64,000 nucleotides of DNA from Pseudaquabacterium pictum (GCF_005403045.1 NZ_BJCL01000007.1:62001-126000); one strand, 5' to 3'; shown: positions 26,877 to 35,812, numbered from the stretch's first letter. The notes: generated from the letters alone by a model not told the origin. Translations and numbers: made by a program.

Positions 26877-27760
26877 GGCGCAGCCTCCTCGCCGGTGGCG
26901 TGGTGGGCACGGCGCGGCTGCTTGTAGCGGTTGTAGCCCCACAGGTACTGGCCCGGGCAGGCGCCGATCAACTGTTCCATCGCCTGGTTGACGGTGGTAG
27001 CGCAGGCGATCTGCAGCGCCTCGTCATCGGCGGCGGTGGTGGGCAGGGCCGGGCCGGGGCTGACGCGCAGCACCCAGCCGCGGCCGGCCGGCAGGCGCTC
27101 GGCCCAGATCAGCAGCAGGGCGGCACCGGTCTGCTGCACCAGGCGGGCGGCCAACGTCATGGTGTAGGCCGGGCGGCCGAAGAACGGCGCCCACACACCC
27201 ATGCCATCGGGCGGCACCTGGTCGGGCAGCAGGCCCACCGCCTCGCCGCGGCGCAGCGCGCGGATCATCTGCCGCACACCGGCCAGCGCCGCCGGCACCG
27301 TGGCCAGGCCAGGGCGGGCGCGGGCGGTCTCCTCCAGGCTGCGCAGCCAGGGCTGGCGCGCCGGACGGTACATCGCCGTCAGCTTGGCGCGGTGGCCGAA
27401 GCGCTCGGCGATCGCCTGCGCGCAGACCTCGAAGCAGCCGAGATGCGGCGTCAGCAGCACCAGGCCGCGGCCATCGTCCAGCGCCTGGGCGATCAGCGCG
27501 TCGCCCTGCCACTGCACCGCCGTGCCCAGCGGCCGGCCGACCGGGCGCAGCCACAACCAGGGCAGCTCGGCCACCATGCGGCCGGCCTCGGCCACGGCCT
27601 GGCGGCGCACCTGCGGGCCGTGACCGGCCTGGGCCAGATGGGCGCGCACATGGTGGCGGTAGGTGGGCGATGTCAACCACGCCAGCCACCCCAGACAGGT
27701 GCCCAGCGCGTGCAAAGTGGGCAAACCGCGCCGCGACAGCCAGCGGATCAGCGAAAGCAT
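26873..27760 (-). CDS. Lipid A biosynthesis acyltransferase (LpxL/LpxM family), HX4E type
   Basis: 295 aa, paralogous to the downstream gene. An N-terminal membrane anchor ('[13 protein letters not shown]') is followed by '[13 protein letters not shown]' with the catalytic His-X4-Glu, and '[33 protein letters not shown]', the conserved acceptor region. Uses acyl-ACP to acylate the 2'- or 3'-linked hydroxyacyl chain of lipid A at the inner membrane. Start 27760 (MLSLIRW) is the first gene of the acyltransferase-dapF-xerC run and is divergent from metK; only seven bases separate its ATG from the metK -10 box. Confidence 0.88.
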   Translation of the reverse strand: MLSLIRWLSRRGLPTLHALGTCLGWLAWLTSPTYRHHVRAHLAQAGHGPQVRRQAVAEAGRMVAELPWLWLRPVGRPLGTAVQWQGDALIAQALDDGRGLVLLTPHLGCFEVCAQAIAERFGHRAKLTAMYRPARQPWLRSLEETARARPGLATVPAALAGVRQMIRALRRGEAVGLLPDQVPPDGMGVWAPFFGRPAYTMTLAARLVQQTGAALLLIWAERLPAGRGWVLRVSPGPALPTTAADDEALQIACATTVNQAMEQLIGACPGQYLWGYNRYKQPRRAHHATGEEAAP

Positions 27761-27766
27761 GTTTCG

Positions 27767-27772
27767 TATACT
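27767..27772 (+). promoter_or_regulatory. metK promoter -10 box
   Basis: TATACT, a near-consensus -10 hexamer in the divergent lpxL-like/metK gap. It predicts transcription starting near 27779, which is the first stem of the structured leader. The -35 (around 27744-27749) is poor. Confidence 0.6.
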
Positions 27773-27776
27773 GGCA

Positions 27777-27945
27777 GCATCGCCGAGTTAAAGGACAACT
27801 TGCGGGGCGATGCGGGAGAGATCTCGCCGTGTGGATGGTGCCGAGGCACTGCACACACCAAATACCGCTAAAGCGTTCGCCGCCATTCCAGATGTTGAAG
27901 TTGCGGTTGAAACGGCGACGCGGCTTTTCAACCAACCTGGAGTGT
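27777..27945 (+). promoter_or_regulatory. Structured 5' leader of metK (candidate riboregulator)
   Basis: About 167 bases of untranslated leader begin with three consecutive stems. Stem 1 pairs GCATCGCC (27777-27784) with GGCGATGC (27806-27813), with an inner AGTT/AACT stem capped by AAAGGAC. Stem 2 pairs CGG-GAGA with TCTC-G-CCG (27813-27829). Stem 3 pairs GTGTG with CACAC (829-856 region) around GTGC-CGAG-GCAC. An alternative long-range pairing CTTGCGG (27799-27805) with CCGC-TA-AAG (27865-27873) competes with stem 1, as expected of a switch. It does not match the SAM-I, SAM-II, SAM-IV, SAH or glycine consensus as I know them. Confidence 0.5.
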
Positions 27946-29139
27946 ATGCAAGTGGCGAACGACTATCTCTTCACCTCTGAATCGGTGTCCGAGGGCCATC
28001 CGGACAAGGTGGCCGACCAGATCTCCGATGCCATCCTCGACGCGATCTTCGCGCAGGACCCGCGCAGCCGCGTGGCCGCCGAGACGCTGACCAACACCGG
28101 CCTCGTGGTGCTGGCCGGCGAGATCACCACCAACGCGCACGTCGACTACATCCAGGTCGCGCGCGACACCATCAAGCGCATCGGCTACGACAACACCGAG
28201 TACGGCATCGACTACAAGGGCTGCGCGGTGATGGTCTGCTACGACAAGCAGAGCAACGACATCGCCCAGGGCGTGGACCATGCCAGCGACGACCACCTGA
28301 ACACCGGCGCCGGCGACCAGGGCCTGATGTTCGGCTACGCCTGCGACGAGACGCCCGAGCTGATGCCCGCGGCCATCCACTACGCCCACCGCCTGGTGGA
28401 GCGCCAGGCCGAGCTGCGCAAGAGCGGCAAGCTGCCCTTCCTGCGCCCCGATGCCAAGAGCCAGGTCACGCTGCGCTATGTGGACGGCAAGCCGGTGAGC
28501 GTGGACACCGTGGTGCTGAGCAGCCAGCATGCGCCCGAGTACAGCCTGGGCAACAAGATGACCGAGGCCTTCTACGAGGCGGTGCGCGAGGAGATCATCA
28601 AGCCGGTGCTGCCGGCGGCCTGGCTGAACAACGACACCAAGTACCTGATCAACCCGACCGGCCGCTTCGTCGTCGGCGGCCCGCAGGGCGACTGCGGCCT
28701 GACCGGCCGCAAGATCATCGTCGACACCTACGGCGGCGCCTGCCCGCACGGCGGTGGCGCGTTCTCGGGCAAGGACCCGTCCAAGGTCGACCGCAGCGCC
28801 GCCTATGCCGCGCGCTACGTGGCCAAGAACGTGGTCGCCGCCGGCCTGGCGCGCCAGTGCCAGGTGCAGGTGGCCTACGCCATCGGCGTGGCCCGGCCGA
28901 TGAACATCACCGTCTACACCGAAGGCACCGGCGTGCTGCCGGACGACAAGCTGTCGGCCATCGTGGCCGAGGTGTTCGACCTGCGCCCGAAGGGCATCAT
29001 CCAGATGCTGAACCTGCTGCGCCCGATCTACCAGAAGACCGCCGCCTACGGCCACTTCGGCCGCGAAGAGCCCGAGTTCACCTGGGAGCAGCGCGACCGC
29101 GTGGATGCACTGCGCCAGGCGGCTGGCCTGAAGGGCTGA
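27946..29139 (+). CDS. metK: S-adenosylmethionine synthetase
   Basis: Makes SAM from methionine and ATP. 397 aa, close to the usual ~385-400. '[20 protein letters not shown]' holds the ATP-binding His/Asp, '[12 protein letters not shown]' is the methionine-site hexapeptide and '[21 protein letters not shown]' the phosphate loop. The start at 27946 (MQVANDYLF) is selected by GGAG six bases upstream and by the conserved N-terminus; the open frame upstream is untranslated leader. A strong terminator follows. metK, ahcY and metF in this window together cover the activated methyl cycle apart from methionine synthase. Confidence 0.98.
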   Translation: MQVANDYLFTSESVSEGHPDKVADQISDAILDAIFAQDPRSRVAAETLTNTGLVVLAGEITTNAHVDYIQVARDTIKRIGYDNTEYGIDYKGCAVMVCYDKQSNDIAQGVDHASDDHLNTGAGDQGLMFGYACDETPELMPAAIHYAHRLVERQAELRKSGKLPFLRPDAKSQVTLRYVDGKPVSVDTVVLSSQHAPEYSLGNKMTEAFYEAVREEIIKPVLPAAWLNNDTKYLINPTGRFVVGGPQGDCGLTGRKIIVDTYGGACPHGGGAFSGKDPSKVDRSAAYAARYVAKNVVAAGLARQCQVQVAYAIGVARPMNITVYTEGTGVLPDDKLSAIVAEVFDLRPKGIIQMLNLLRPIYQKTAAYGHFGREEPEFTWEQRDRVDALRQAAGLKG

Positions 29140-29164
29140 GACCGCACCCGCGCTTCCACAGCGC

Positions 29165-29194
29165 AAAGGGCGGCCCGCGGGCCGCCCTTTTTTT
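29165..29194 (+). terminator. Rho-independent terminator of metK
   Basis: AAAGGGCGGCCC and GGGCCGCCCTTT form a perfect stem closed by a CG dinucleotide, followed by a run of seven T in total. It starts 25 bases after the metK stop. Confidence 0.92.
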
Positions 29195-29209
29195 GTTTGG
29201 GTGCAGGCT

Positions 29210-29581
29210 TCAGGCCATGCCGCAGAACCGGCGGAACGGCCCCAGCACCGCCTCGCCGCGGAAGGGCTTGACGATCCAGCCGGTGACACCCACCTCGCGG
29301 CCGCGGGCGCGGATGGCGCTGTTGTCCTCGGTGGTGAGCATGACTATGCGCACATCGCGCTCGCCCATCTCGGTGCGGATCTTCTGCGCCATCGTCAGCC
29401 CATCCATGTTGGGCATGTTGATGTCGCTGACGATCAGGCGGATGTCCGGATCCAGGCGCAGCTGCGCCAGGCCGTCGCGGCCATCGCTGGCCACGGCCAC
29501 CGCAAAGCCGTTGTTGCTCAAGAAGGTGGAGACGATCTCGCGCATCGTGCTGGAGTCGTCAACGACCAGGACCTGGGCCAT
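29210..29581 (-). CDS. CheY-like single-domain response regulator
   Basis: 123 aa receiver domain with nothing attached. All key residues are present: acidic pair D8-D9 ('VLVVDDSSTMR'), phosphoacceptor D53 ('LIVSDINMPNMDG'), the switch Thr in 'MLTTED' and K105 in 'WIVKPF'. This is the pattern of PilH/CheY-type regulators. It lies 51 bases downstream of the CheX-like gene on the same strand, so the two probably form a phosphorylation/dephosphorylation pair; the kinase is elsewhere. Confidence 0.93.
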   Translation of the reverse strand: MAQVLVVDDSSTMREIVSTFLSNNGFAVAVASDGRDGLAQLRLDPDIRLIVSDINMPNMDGLTMAQKIRTEMGERDVRIVMLTTEDNSAIRARGREVGVTGWIVKPFRGEAVLGPFRRFCGMA

Positions 29582-29632
29582 GGTGGGGAACCTCTGGATG
29601 GGGAATGGGATGGCGCAGGCCGCGAGGCCTGC

Positions 29633-30592
29633 TCAGAACAGTTCCAGCTCGCCGGTGGCCGCCGGGGCCTCGGCGGGCTGCGCGAATTCGCTGAACTTCT
29701 CGGGCGACCACAGCAGGTTGAAGATCAGCCGCTGCACGATGATCAGTGGCGGCAGGCCCGGGCGGCGCGGGTCGGACAGCTGGTAGCGGATGCACAGCTG
29801 CGGATCCTGCGAGCCGAAGGAGATGTACTTCTGCTCGTGGTTGATGACGATGGGCACCTGGGTCTGCTGGTTGGCGAAGGCCTCGGGCGGGATGTAGCGG
29901 TTCTTGAACGCGCCCCAGATCAGGTTGGTGGTCTCGCCCAGCAGGTGGTTGAGCTCGCGGAAGTTCAGATCGCCGCCCACGCCCTCGTAGCCGAAGCCCT
30001 GCAACATGCCCTGGCGCAGCGCACTCTCCTCGGTCTGCAGCATCATGTAGCCGCGGCACCAGGTGCTCTCCAGCGGGATCAGCGTGGACACCTGGCCGAA
30101 GATGATGCGGTCGTGCACCACATACGGCGTCTCGTTGTCGACGCTGGCGTGCGGAAACATCGAGCGCATCGCGCCGGTGGTCAACGCGACGATGCCGTTG
30201 ACCAGCTCGGTGGGGTAGCGCAGGCTGAACAGGCTCTTGTCGACCGCCTCGCGCAACGTGGCCAGGTCGGTCCAGGCATGGGCGACGGCGCGGACCAGGT
30301 CCTCGGGCAGTGCGGCATGGGTGCTGCGGCGCAGGAAGATCGGCAGCTCGGGCCGCTGGCGGTGGATGGCGCGCACCAGGGCCAGCGCGTCGCCGCTCTC
30401 GCAGGGCAGGTCTTCGGCGAGCAGCACGCCCCCCAGGTCCTTGTGCTGGCCCAGCGTGGCCAGCGCATCGCCGGCACTGCGGGGCAGCGCCACCAGGCCC
30501 AGCGACTGCGCAAAGTCCCACAGCACCTGGTAGTGGCGGGGGTCGTGCTCGAGCAGCAGCACCTTGGCTGCGAGCGTGGAGTCCTCGGACAT
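29633..30592 (-). CDS. CheX-like phosphatase fused to a degenerate receiver domain
   Basis: 319 aa. Residues ~10-125 look like a receiver fold ('AAKVLLLEHDPRHYQVL', 'GGVLLAEDLP', 'LPIFLRRS'), but the phosphoacceptor position (four residues before P63) is Ala59 and the C-terminal Lys motif is not seen, so it is probably not phosphorylated. Residues ~125-310 match CheX/CheC-like chemotaxis phosphatases: 'ELVNGIVALTTGAMRSMF' and the catalytic E220-x-x-N223 in 'LLGETTNLIWGAFK'. Start 30592 (MSEDSTLAAK) is preferred over longer starts without conserved sequence. It likely dephosphorylates the CheY-like protein encoded next to it. Confidence 0.78.
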   Translation of the reverse strand: MSEDSTLAAKVLLLEHDPRHYQVLWDFAQSLGLVALPRSAGDALATLGQHKDLGGVLLAEDLPCESGDALALVRAIHRQRPELPIFLRRSTHAALPEDLVRAVAHAWTDLATLREAVDKSLFSLRYPTELVNGIVALTTGAMRSMFPHASVDNETPYVVHDRIIFGQVSTLIPLESTWCRGYMMLQTEESALRQGMLQGFGYEGVGGDLNFRELNHLLGETTNLIWGAFKNRYIPPEAFANQQTQVPIVINHEQKYISFGSQDPQLCIRYQLSDPRRPGLPPLIIVQRLIFNLLWSPEKFSEFAQPAEAPAATGELELF

Positions 30593-30689
30593 GGTGGTGG
30601 CGCGCGTGGTCGGTGGATCGGACGGTGCAGGCCGGTGCCGGCACCTCGAACCCGGGTTATCGGCCGCGCACGCCGGCAATTGAGGGCCG

Positions 30690-31892
30690 TCAGGCCCGCC
30701 GCGGCTTCACCCTGGACGCCGCCAGCTTGGCCTGGGTGCGCGCCACCTCCACGTCGGCGTCGTGCACCAACGCCACGCCCATGCGGCGCTTGACAAAGCT
30801 CTCGGGCTTGCCGAACAGGCGGATCTCGCTGTTCGGCACCCGCAGCGCGTCGGCGACGCCGTCGAAGGCGATGCCGGTGGCATCGACGCCGCCATAGACC
30901 ACGGCGCTGGCGCCGGGGCTCTTCAGCGTGGTGTCCACCGGCAGGCCCAGGATGGCGCGGGCATGCAGCTCGAACTCGTTCTGCCACTGGGTGATCATCG
31001 TCACCATGCCGGTGTCGTGCGGGCGGGGGCTGACCTCGCTGAACCACACCATGTCACCCTGGACGAAGAGTTCGACGCCGAACAGGCCCTGGCCGCCGAG
31101 GTTGTCGGTCACCGCCTTGGCGATCTGGCGCGAACGCTCCAGCGCCACCGCGCTCATCGGGTGCGGCTGCCAGCTCTCGACGTAGTCGCCGCTGACTTGC
31201 ACATGGCCGATCGGGTCGCAGAAGTGGGTCTCGATCTGGCCACTGGCGCCCAGGGCGCGCACCGTCAGCTGGGTGATCTCGTAGTCGAAGGCGATGAAGC
31301 CCTCGACGATCACCCGGCCGGGGCCGACGCGGCCGCCGGCCATGGCGTGGTCCCAGGCGGTCTGCACGTCGGCCGGGCCGTCGATCTTGCTCTGGCCCTT
31401 GCCGCTGGAACTCATCACCGGCTTGACGATGCAGGGGTAGCCGATCCCCCCGTCAATCGCCGCCTGCAGCTCGGCCAGCGAATCGCAGAACTTGTACGGG
31501 CTGGTCGGCAGGCCCAGGGTCTCGGCAGCCAGGCGGCGGATGCCCTCGCGGTCCATGGTCAGCCGGGCGGCGCGGGCGGTGGGGATGCAACGGATCTGGC
31601 CGGCAGCTTCCATAGCCTCCAGCACCGGCGTGGCAATGGCCTCGATCTCGGGCACCACCAGGTCGGGCTTCTCGGCCTCCAGCAGCGCGCGCAGCTGCGC
31701 CGGATCGCTCATCGTGATGGTGCGGGCATGGTGGGCCACCTGCTGGCCAGGGGCGTTGTCGTAGCGGTCGACCGCGATGGTCTCCACGCCCAGGCGCTGC
31801 AGGGCGATCAGCACCTCCTTGCCCAGCTCACCGCTGCCCAGCAGCAGCACACGGGTGGCAGACGGGGACAGCGGGGTTCCGAGGGTGGTCAT
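30690..31892 (-). CDS. purT: Formate-dependent phosphoribosylglycinamide formyltransferase
   Basis: Purine synthesis enzyme that formylates GAR from formate and ATP, replacing the folate-dependent PurN step. 400 aa ATP-grasp protein. The N-terminus '[24 protein letters not shown]' closely follows E. coli PurT and fixes the start at 31892 rather than 31919. '[16 protein letters not shown]' is the ATP-grasp loop and '[30 protein letters not shown]' the metal and ribose site. Single gene, divergent from the YcaQ-family gene (62 bases). Confidence 0.96.
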   Translation of the reverse strand: MTTLGTPLSPSATRVLLLGSGELGKEVLIALQRLGVETIAVDRYDNAPGQQVAHHARTITMSDPAQLRALLEAEKPDLVVPEIEAIATPVLEAMEAAGQIRCIPTARAARLTMDREGIRRLAAETLGLPTSPYKFCDSLAELQAAIDGGIGYPCIVKPVMSSSGKGQSKIDGPADVQTAWDHAMAGGRVGPGRVIVEGFIAFDYEITQLTVRALGASGQIETHFCDPIGHVQVSGDYVESWQPHPMSAVALERSRQIAKAVTDNLGGQGLFGVELFVQGDMVWFSEVSPRPHDTGMVTMITQWQNEFELHARAILGLPVDTTLKSPGASAVVYGGVDATGIAFDGVADALRVPNSEIRLFGKPESFVKRRMGVALVHDADVEVARTQAKLAASRVKPRRA

Positions 31893-31954
31893 GGGCGGCG
31901 GATGCAGGGGTTGCGACAAGCGGACATTCTCGCCGCCACTGCTAGGCTGGCGGC

Positions 31955-33049
31955 ATGCCGGCCATCACCCTCGACCACCTGCGCCACCATGCCGTGGCGC
32001 GCACGCTGTTTGCGCCCACCACGCTGCCGCAGGCCATCGCCCGCCTGGGCTTCGTGCAGGCCGACCCGATCCGCGCCCCGGCCCGCGCGCAGGACCTGAC
32101 GCTGCGCCACCGCGTCAGCGGCTACCGCGCCGGCGATCTGGAGGCCCGCTACCCACGGCTGGCCATCGAGGAAGACTTCTTCGTCAACTACGGCTTCCTG
32201 CCGCGCGCCATCCAGGCCCTGATGCACCCGCGCACGGCGGCCAGCACCTGGCCGGCGGCCCGCCAGCGCCAGGCGGCGGCGGTGCTGGATTTCGTGCGCG
32301 AACGCGGCGTGGTGCACCCGCGCGAGGTGGACGCGCAGTTCCAGCACGGCAAGGCCAGGAACTGGTTCGGCGGCAGCAGCAATGCCAGCACCCAGCTGCT
32401 CGATGCGATGCACTTCCGCGGCCTGCTGCGCATCGCCCGGCGCGAGGGTGGCGTGCGGCTGTACGCCCCGCGCATCGACAGCGGCCCACCGCCCGACCCG
32501 CAGGCCGCGATGGACGCGCTGGCCGATGTGGTGCTGGCCAAGTACGCGCCGCTGCCGCAGCCCAGCTTCAGCATGCTGGTGCACCGGGTGGGCCATGGCG
32601 CGCCGCAGTGGCAGCACCTGTGCAAGGCCACGGTGCTGCGCGCGCGCCAGCGGCATCCGCAGGTGGAGATCGACGGCGTGCGCTGGCTGTGGCCCGATGG
32701 CGAAGCCCCGGCCTCACGCCGCCATGCCAGCCGGGCGCAGGCCGATGTGGTGCGGCTGCTGGCGCCGTTCGACCCCATCGTCTGGGACCGCCGGCGTTTT
32801 GCCCTGCTGTGGGGCTGGGACTACCGCTTCGAGGCCTACACGCCGGCGCCCAAGCGCATCCGCGGCTACTACGCGCTGCCGCTGCTGTGGCGCGACCGGG
32901 TGATCGGCTGGGGCAACCTGGCAGTGCAGGACGGCGCGCTGGTGGCCGACATCGGCTTCGTCGGCGGCCGGCCGCCCGATGACGCCGGCTTCGCCGCCGC
33001 GCTGGACGACGAACTGCAGCGCCTCAGCGGATTCCTCGGCCTCGCCTGA
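31955..33049 (+). CDS. YcaQ/AlkX-family winged-helix DNA glycosylase-like protein
   Basis: 364 aa member of the HTH_42 (YcaQ) family, whose characterised members unhook DNA crosslinks. The N-terminal '[31 protein letters not shown]' contains the Q-A-D37 (QxD) motif implicated in catalysis, and the later '[21 protein letters not shown]' and '[45 protein letters not shown]' segments are strongly conserved family blocks. Activity on crosslinks is inferred from the family only. A -10-like TAGGCT ends 7 bases before the ATG with no Shine-Dalgarno, so the transcript may be leaderless. Confidence 0.87.
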   Translation: MPAITLDHLRHHAVARTLFAPTTLPQAIARLGFVQADPIRAPARAQDLTLRHRVSGYRAGDLEARYPRLAIEEDFFVNYGFLPRAIQALMHPRTAASTWPAARQRQAAAVLDFVRERGVVHPREVDAQFQHGKARNWFGGSSNASTQLLDAMHFRGLLRIARREGGVRLYAPRIDSGPPPDPQAAMDALADVVLAKYAPLPQPSFSMLVHRVGHGAPQWQHLCKATVLRARQRHPQVEIDGVRWLWPDGEAPASRRHASRAQADVVRLLAPFDPIVWDRRRFALLWGWDYRFEAYTPAPKRIRGYYALPLLWRDRVIGWGNLAVQDGALVADIGFVGGRPPDDAGFAAALDDELQRLSGFLGLA

Positions 33050-33052
33050 GCC

Positions 33053-33501
33053 TCAGCGCTGGCCCTGGCGGCCCACCACCCTGGGACCGATGAGCTGCCC
33101 CAGGGCAGACACGGTGGTGAAGCCGGTGATGTCGCGCGGCCAGGCCGCGGCCGGCAGGTTGTGGCGCACCAGCGCGGTGGTGCTGGCCACCACCGACAGG
33201 AACACCGCGCCGAACAGTGCGCCGGAACCGAAGACCGCCAGCGCCTGCGGGCTCAGCACCGGCAGCATGTAGAAGCCGGTGATCGCACCCTCGCCCAGCC
33301 GCTGCCCGCGCAGCAGGGTGATGATGAAGGTCATGTGGCCGATGTCGCCCAGGCCGAAGCAGCAGTAGCCGGCCAGCGCCCAGCGCCCGCGGCATCAGCA
33401 ACGCGCCCAGCAGGTAGACGGCAGCGTTGCCGGTGTTCCTCGCGCCAGCGGTGAAGCAGGACCAGCGCCAGGGCCTGGCGCAGCACCGCGGCCGCGGTCA
33501 T
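33053..33501 (-). pseudogene. Decayed YbfB/YjiJ-type MFS transporter gene
   Basis: Read on the minus strand, three blocks typical of a YbfB/YjiJ-family transporter occur in the right order but in different frames and with large deletions. 'MTAAAVLRQALALVLL' starts at 33501 with an ATG overlapping the HAD gene stop (TGA). A second block 'NTGNAAVYLLGALLMPRAL' lies around 33437-33380. A third, frame-shifted, reads 'GRWALAGYCCFGLGDIGHMTFIITLLR' and continues to 'LFGAVFLSVVASTTALVRHNLP' and 'LGQLIGPRVVG', stopping at 33053. About 150 of the usual ~390 residues remain. The original gene was coupled to the HAD phosphatase gene. Confidence 0.8.
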
Positions 33502-34343
33502 GCCGCCGTGCGGGCCGACAGCAGCGCGGCGGCCAGCTCGGCGAAGCCGTCACCGCGCTCAGCCTGGGTGACATAGCCCGGAAACGCCTGCAACTGCGGC
33601 ACGAAGCGGGCAATGTTGGCCACGCCCACCGTCAGCGGCAGGGCCTGGAACATCGCCTGGTCGTTGGTGCTGTCGCCCACGTAGACCCACTCGGCCGGGT
33701 TCCAGGCCCGGCCCAGCGCCTGCTGCACCGCCCAGCGCGCGCCGCTGGGCTTGTCGTGGTCGCCGATCCAGCCGTTGACGTGGATGGAGCTGACGGTGGC
33801 CGTCAGGCCATGGGCCTGCATCACCGCCACCACCTGGGCGATCTGCACGGCATCGAGGTGCGCGAACTCGCTGTGGTCGATGGCGATGTCGGTCAGGCGG
33901 CCGGCGCTGTCCTGCGCCAGCGTGGCGCCGGGCACCTGGGCCAGCACCGCCTGGGCGCAGGCCTGCAGCCGGCGCTGGTGGGCGGCGCGGGTGGCGGCAT
34001 CAGCGACGAAGTCGATCTGCAGCCGCCCGCCCTGGCGGCGCAGCATCACGGCGCCGTTCTCGGCCACGATGGCGGCCACCGGCCAGGCCAGCGCAAACGG
34101 CTCGCTCCAGCCGGCCGGCCGGCCGGTGATGGCCACCACCGGCACGCCGGCCGCGGCCAGCTGCTGCAGTGCCGCCAGCGCGGCGGGCGCGATGGCGCCG
34201 TCCTGGGTGAGGGTGTCGTCGATGTCGGTGAGCACACCGTGCAGCCGGGCCAGTTGGGTGGCCGGCAGCGTGGCCAACGGGCGCAGGCGGCCGGCGGCGG
34301 CTTCGGGCAAGGCCGTCAGGTGCGGAGAAGCAGGCCGCGTCAT
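33498..34343 (-). CDS. HAD-IIB family hydrolase
   Basis: 281 aa phosphatase of the haloacid dehalogenase superfamily. Motif I is D40-I-D42-D-T44 ('GVLTDIDDTLTQDG'), motif II 'VVAITGRPAGW', a Lys in 'GDHDKPSG' and motif IV 'VYVGDSTNDQAMF'. The layout with a C2B cap between motifs II and III matches Cof/mannosyl-3-phosphoglycerate phosphatase-like enzymes, so a sugar or polyol phosphate is the likely substrate. Start 34343 (MTRPASPH) is first of several options. The stop overlaps the ATG of the MFS pseudogene downstream. Confidence 0.88.
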   Translation of the reverse strand: MTRPASPHLTALPEAAAGRLRPLATLPATQLARLHGVLTDIDDTLTQDGAIAPAALAALQQLAAAGVPVVAITGRPAGWSEPFALAWPVAAIVAENGAVMLRRQGGRLQIDFVADAATRAAHQRRLQACAQAVLAQVPGATLAQDSAGRLTDIAIDHSEFAHLDAVQIAQVVAVMQAHGLTATVSSIHVNGWIGDHDKPSGARWAVQQALGRAWNPAEWVYVGDSTNDQAMFQALPLTVGVANIARFVPQLQAFPGYVTQAERGDGFAELAAALLSARTAA

Positions 34344-34384
34344 CGCGGCAGTCTCCCACAGGGGTGGGTGCAGGCCGCCGGGGG

Positions 34385-34398
34385 TTGATGCCGATCAA
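34385..34398. promoter_or_regulatory. FNR/Anr-type box upstream of ppk2
   Basis: TTGAT-GCCG-ATCAA is a perfect match to the FNR consensus TTGAT-N4-ATCAA. Its centre (34391.5) lies about 42 bases before a start predicted from the weak -10 GAACAT at 34422-34427, the class II FNR position, and 80 bases before the ppk2 ATG. The HAD gene begins 42 bases away on the other side. Confidence 0.65.
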
Positions 34399-34471
34399 GA
34401 CATGCTGGACCCGAGGCGCGGGAACATGGCGCTGTCACCACCGATTCATCGCGCTGTCACCGGAGCACGGC

Positions 34472-35635
34472 ATGGCCAAGGACACCCCCGCCCCCACCAG
34501 CACCGCTGCCAACGCCGCGCCGCGCAAGCCCCGCAGCCCGCGCCGCAGGGTGGCCGCCGGCGACACTGCGCCGCTGCTGCAGCCGGCGGCCATCGCTGCC
34601 CACATGGCCGACCGCGCCACCACCGGCGCCCGCACCGAGCAGGCCATGGCCCTGGCCGATGTGCTGGCCCGCCATGCCCAGGGCCAGAGCGCCGGCACGG
34701 TGCTGGCCGAACTGCAGGCGCTGATGGACGGTGCCTCGCCCGACGACCGCAAGGCGCTGCGCAAGCTGCTGTTCCAGCCCGCGGCCACGCCGGCCGAGGC
34801 CGATGCCGACACCGCCCTGTCGCCGGGCTGGCGCGAAGGCCAGTACCCCTACAAGAACCTGCTGTTGCGCCGCCGCTACGAGCAGCAGAAATACCGCCTG
34901 CAGGTGGAGCTGCTGAAGCTGCAGGCCTGGGTGAAGGACACCGGCGCGCGGGTGGTCATCCTGTTCGAGGGACGCGATGCCGCCGGCAAGGGCGGCACCA
35001 TCAAGCGGCTGATGGAGCATCTGAACCCGCGCGGCGCCCGCGTGGTGGCGCTGGAGAAGCCCAGCGAGGTGGAGCGCGGCCAGTGGTACTTCCAGCGCTA
35101 CATCCAGCACCTGCCGACCCGTGGCGAGATCGTGCTGTTCGACCGCAGCTGGTACAACCGCGCCGGTGTCGAGCGGGTGATGGGCTTCTGCTCCGATGCC
35201 GAGTACGACGAGTTCCTGCGCCAGACGCCGGAATTTGAACGCCAGCTGGTGCGCAGCGGCGTGCACCTGTTCAAGTTCTGGTTCTCGGTCAGCCGCGCCG
35301 AGCAGCGCCGCCGCTTCAAGGAACGCAAGCTGCATCCGCTCAAGCAGTGGAAGTTGAGCCCCATCGACCTGGCCAGCCTGGACAAGTGGGACGACTACAC
35401 CCGCGCCAAGGAGGCGATGTTCCTGCACTGCGACACCAGCGACGCACCCTGGACGGTGATCAAGAGCGACTGCAAGAAGCGCGCACGCCTGAATGCCATG
35501 CGCTACCTGCTGCACCGCCTGCCCTATGCCCGCAAGGACCTGGCCGCCGTCGGCGCGGTCGATCCGCTGATCGTCGGCCGGCCCAGCCTGGTGCCCAGCA
35601 TCGGCGACGACCAGCTCGCCGGCAACGCCGGCTGA
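34472..35635 (+). CDS. Polyphosphate kinase 2 family protein
   Basis: 387 aa PPK2 nucleotide kinase that transfers phosphate between polyphosphate and (d)NDP/NTP. After a ~110-residue Ala/Arg-rich, probably disordered N-terminal extension the PPK2 domain begins '[23 protein letters not shown]'; Walker A is '[16 protein letters not shown]' (165-180) and the lid/Walker B module is '[19 protein letters not shown]'. '[19 protein letters not shown]' is typical of class I PPK2 (ADP to ATP). Start 34472 is set by GGAG eight bases upstream. A perfect FNR-type box suggests induction when oxygen is low. Confidence 0.92.
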   Translation: MAKDTPAPTSTAANAAPRKPRSPRRRVAAGDTAPLLQPAAIAAHMADRATTGARTEQAMALADVLARHAQGQSAGTVLAELQALMDGASPDDRKALRKLLFQPAATPAEADADTALSPGWREGQYPYKNLLLRRRYEQQKYRLQVELLKLQAWVKDTGARVVILFEGRDAAGKGGTIKRLMEHLNPRGARVVALEKPSEVERGQWYFQRYIQHLPTRGEIVLFDRSWYNRAGVERVMGFCSDAEYDEFLRQTPEFERQLVRSGVHLFKFWFSVSRAEQRRRFKERKLHPLKQWKLSPIDLASLDKWDDYTRAKEAMFLHCDTSDAPWTVIKSDCKKRARLNAMRYLLHRLPYARKDLAAVGAVDPLIVGRPSLVPSIGDDQLAGNAG

Positions 35636-35639
35636 TGGC

Positions 35640-35672
35640 GCAGCCGCCCCCCCCGCGAACAGGGGGGGCTGC
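35640..35672 (+). terminator. Hairpin downstream of ppk2
   Basis: GCAGCC-G-CCCCCCCC pairs with GGGGGGGCTGC across a GCGAACA loop. Very stable stem four bases after the ppk2 stop, but no T-run follows; probably limits read-through into the ahcY riboswitch. Confidence 0.5.
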
Positions 35673-35725
35673 CATTCGTGGGATCTGTCACATCCCGGCG
35701 CTGCACGCGGTCGGCGGCACGTGCT

Positions 35726-35731
35726 TAGAAT
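35726..35731 (+). promoter_or_regulatory. ahcY promoter -10 box
   Basis: TAGAAT in 'gtgcTTAGAATgcggg' predicts a start near 35738, directly before the riboswitch. The -35 region is weak, which is common in this genome. Confidence 0.55.
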
Positions 35732-35740
35732 GCGGGCCTG

Positions 35741-35812
35741 TTTCGAGGAGCGTTGCAAGGCCACCCCCCGGCCCCAGGCTCGAAACCACTTCCCAGTGCA
35801 ACGTCGCTCACC
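35741..35812 (+). promoter_or_regulatory. S-adenosylhomocysteine (SAH) riboswitch
   Basis: Matches the SAH riboswitch consensus. The 5' side reads CGAGGAGCGTTGCAAGG. A P2 hairpin GGCC-accccccC-GGCC follows, then CAGGCTCG, and the 3' strand TGCAACGTCGCTCA closes P1 with AGCG-TTGCA. CGAG (35744-35747) can pair with CTCG (35779-35782) as the pseudoknot. It lies 87 bases before the ahcY ATG. SAH riboswitches turn expression on when SAH accumulates. Confidence 0.93.

Noticed and set aside
27777-27875. metK leader as a glycine riboswitch, because of GCGGGAGAG and GTGCCGAGG
   Set aside because: The essential downstream CUCAGGCAAAAGGAC-type block and second strand of the aptamer are absent, and metK is not a usual target.
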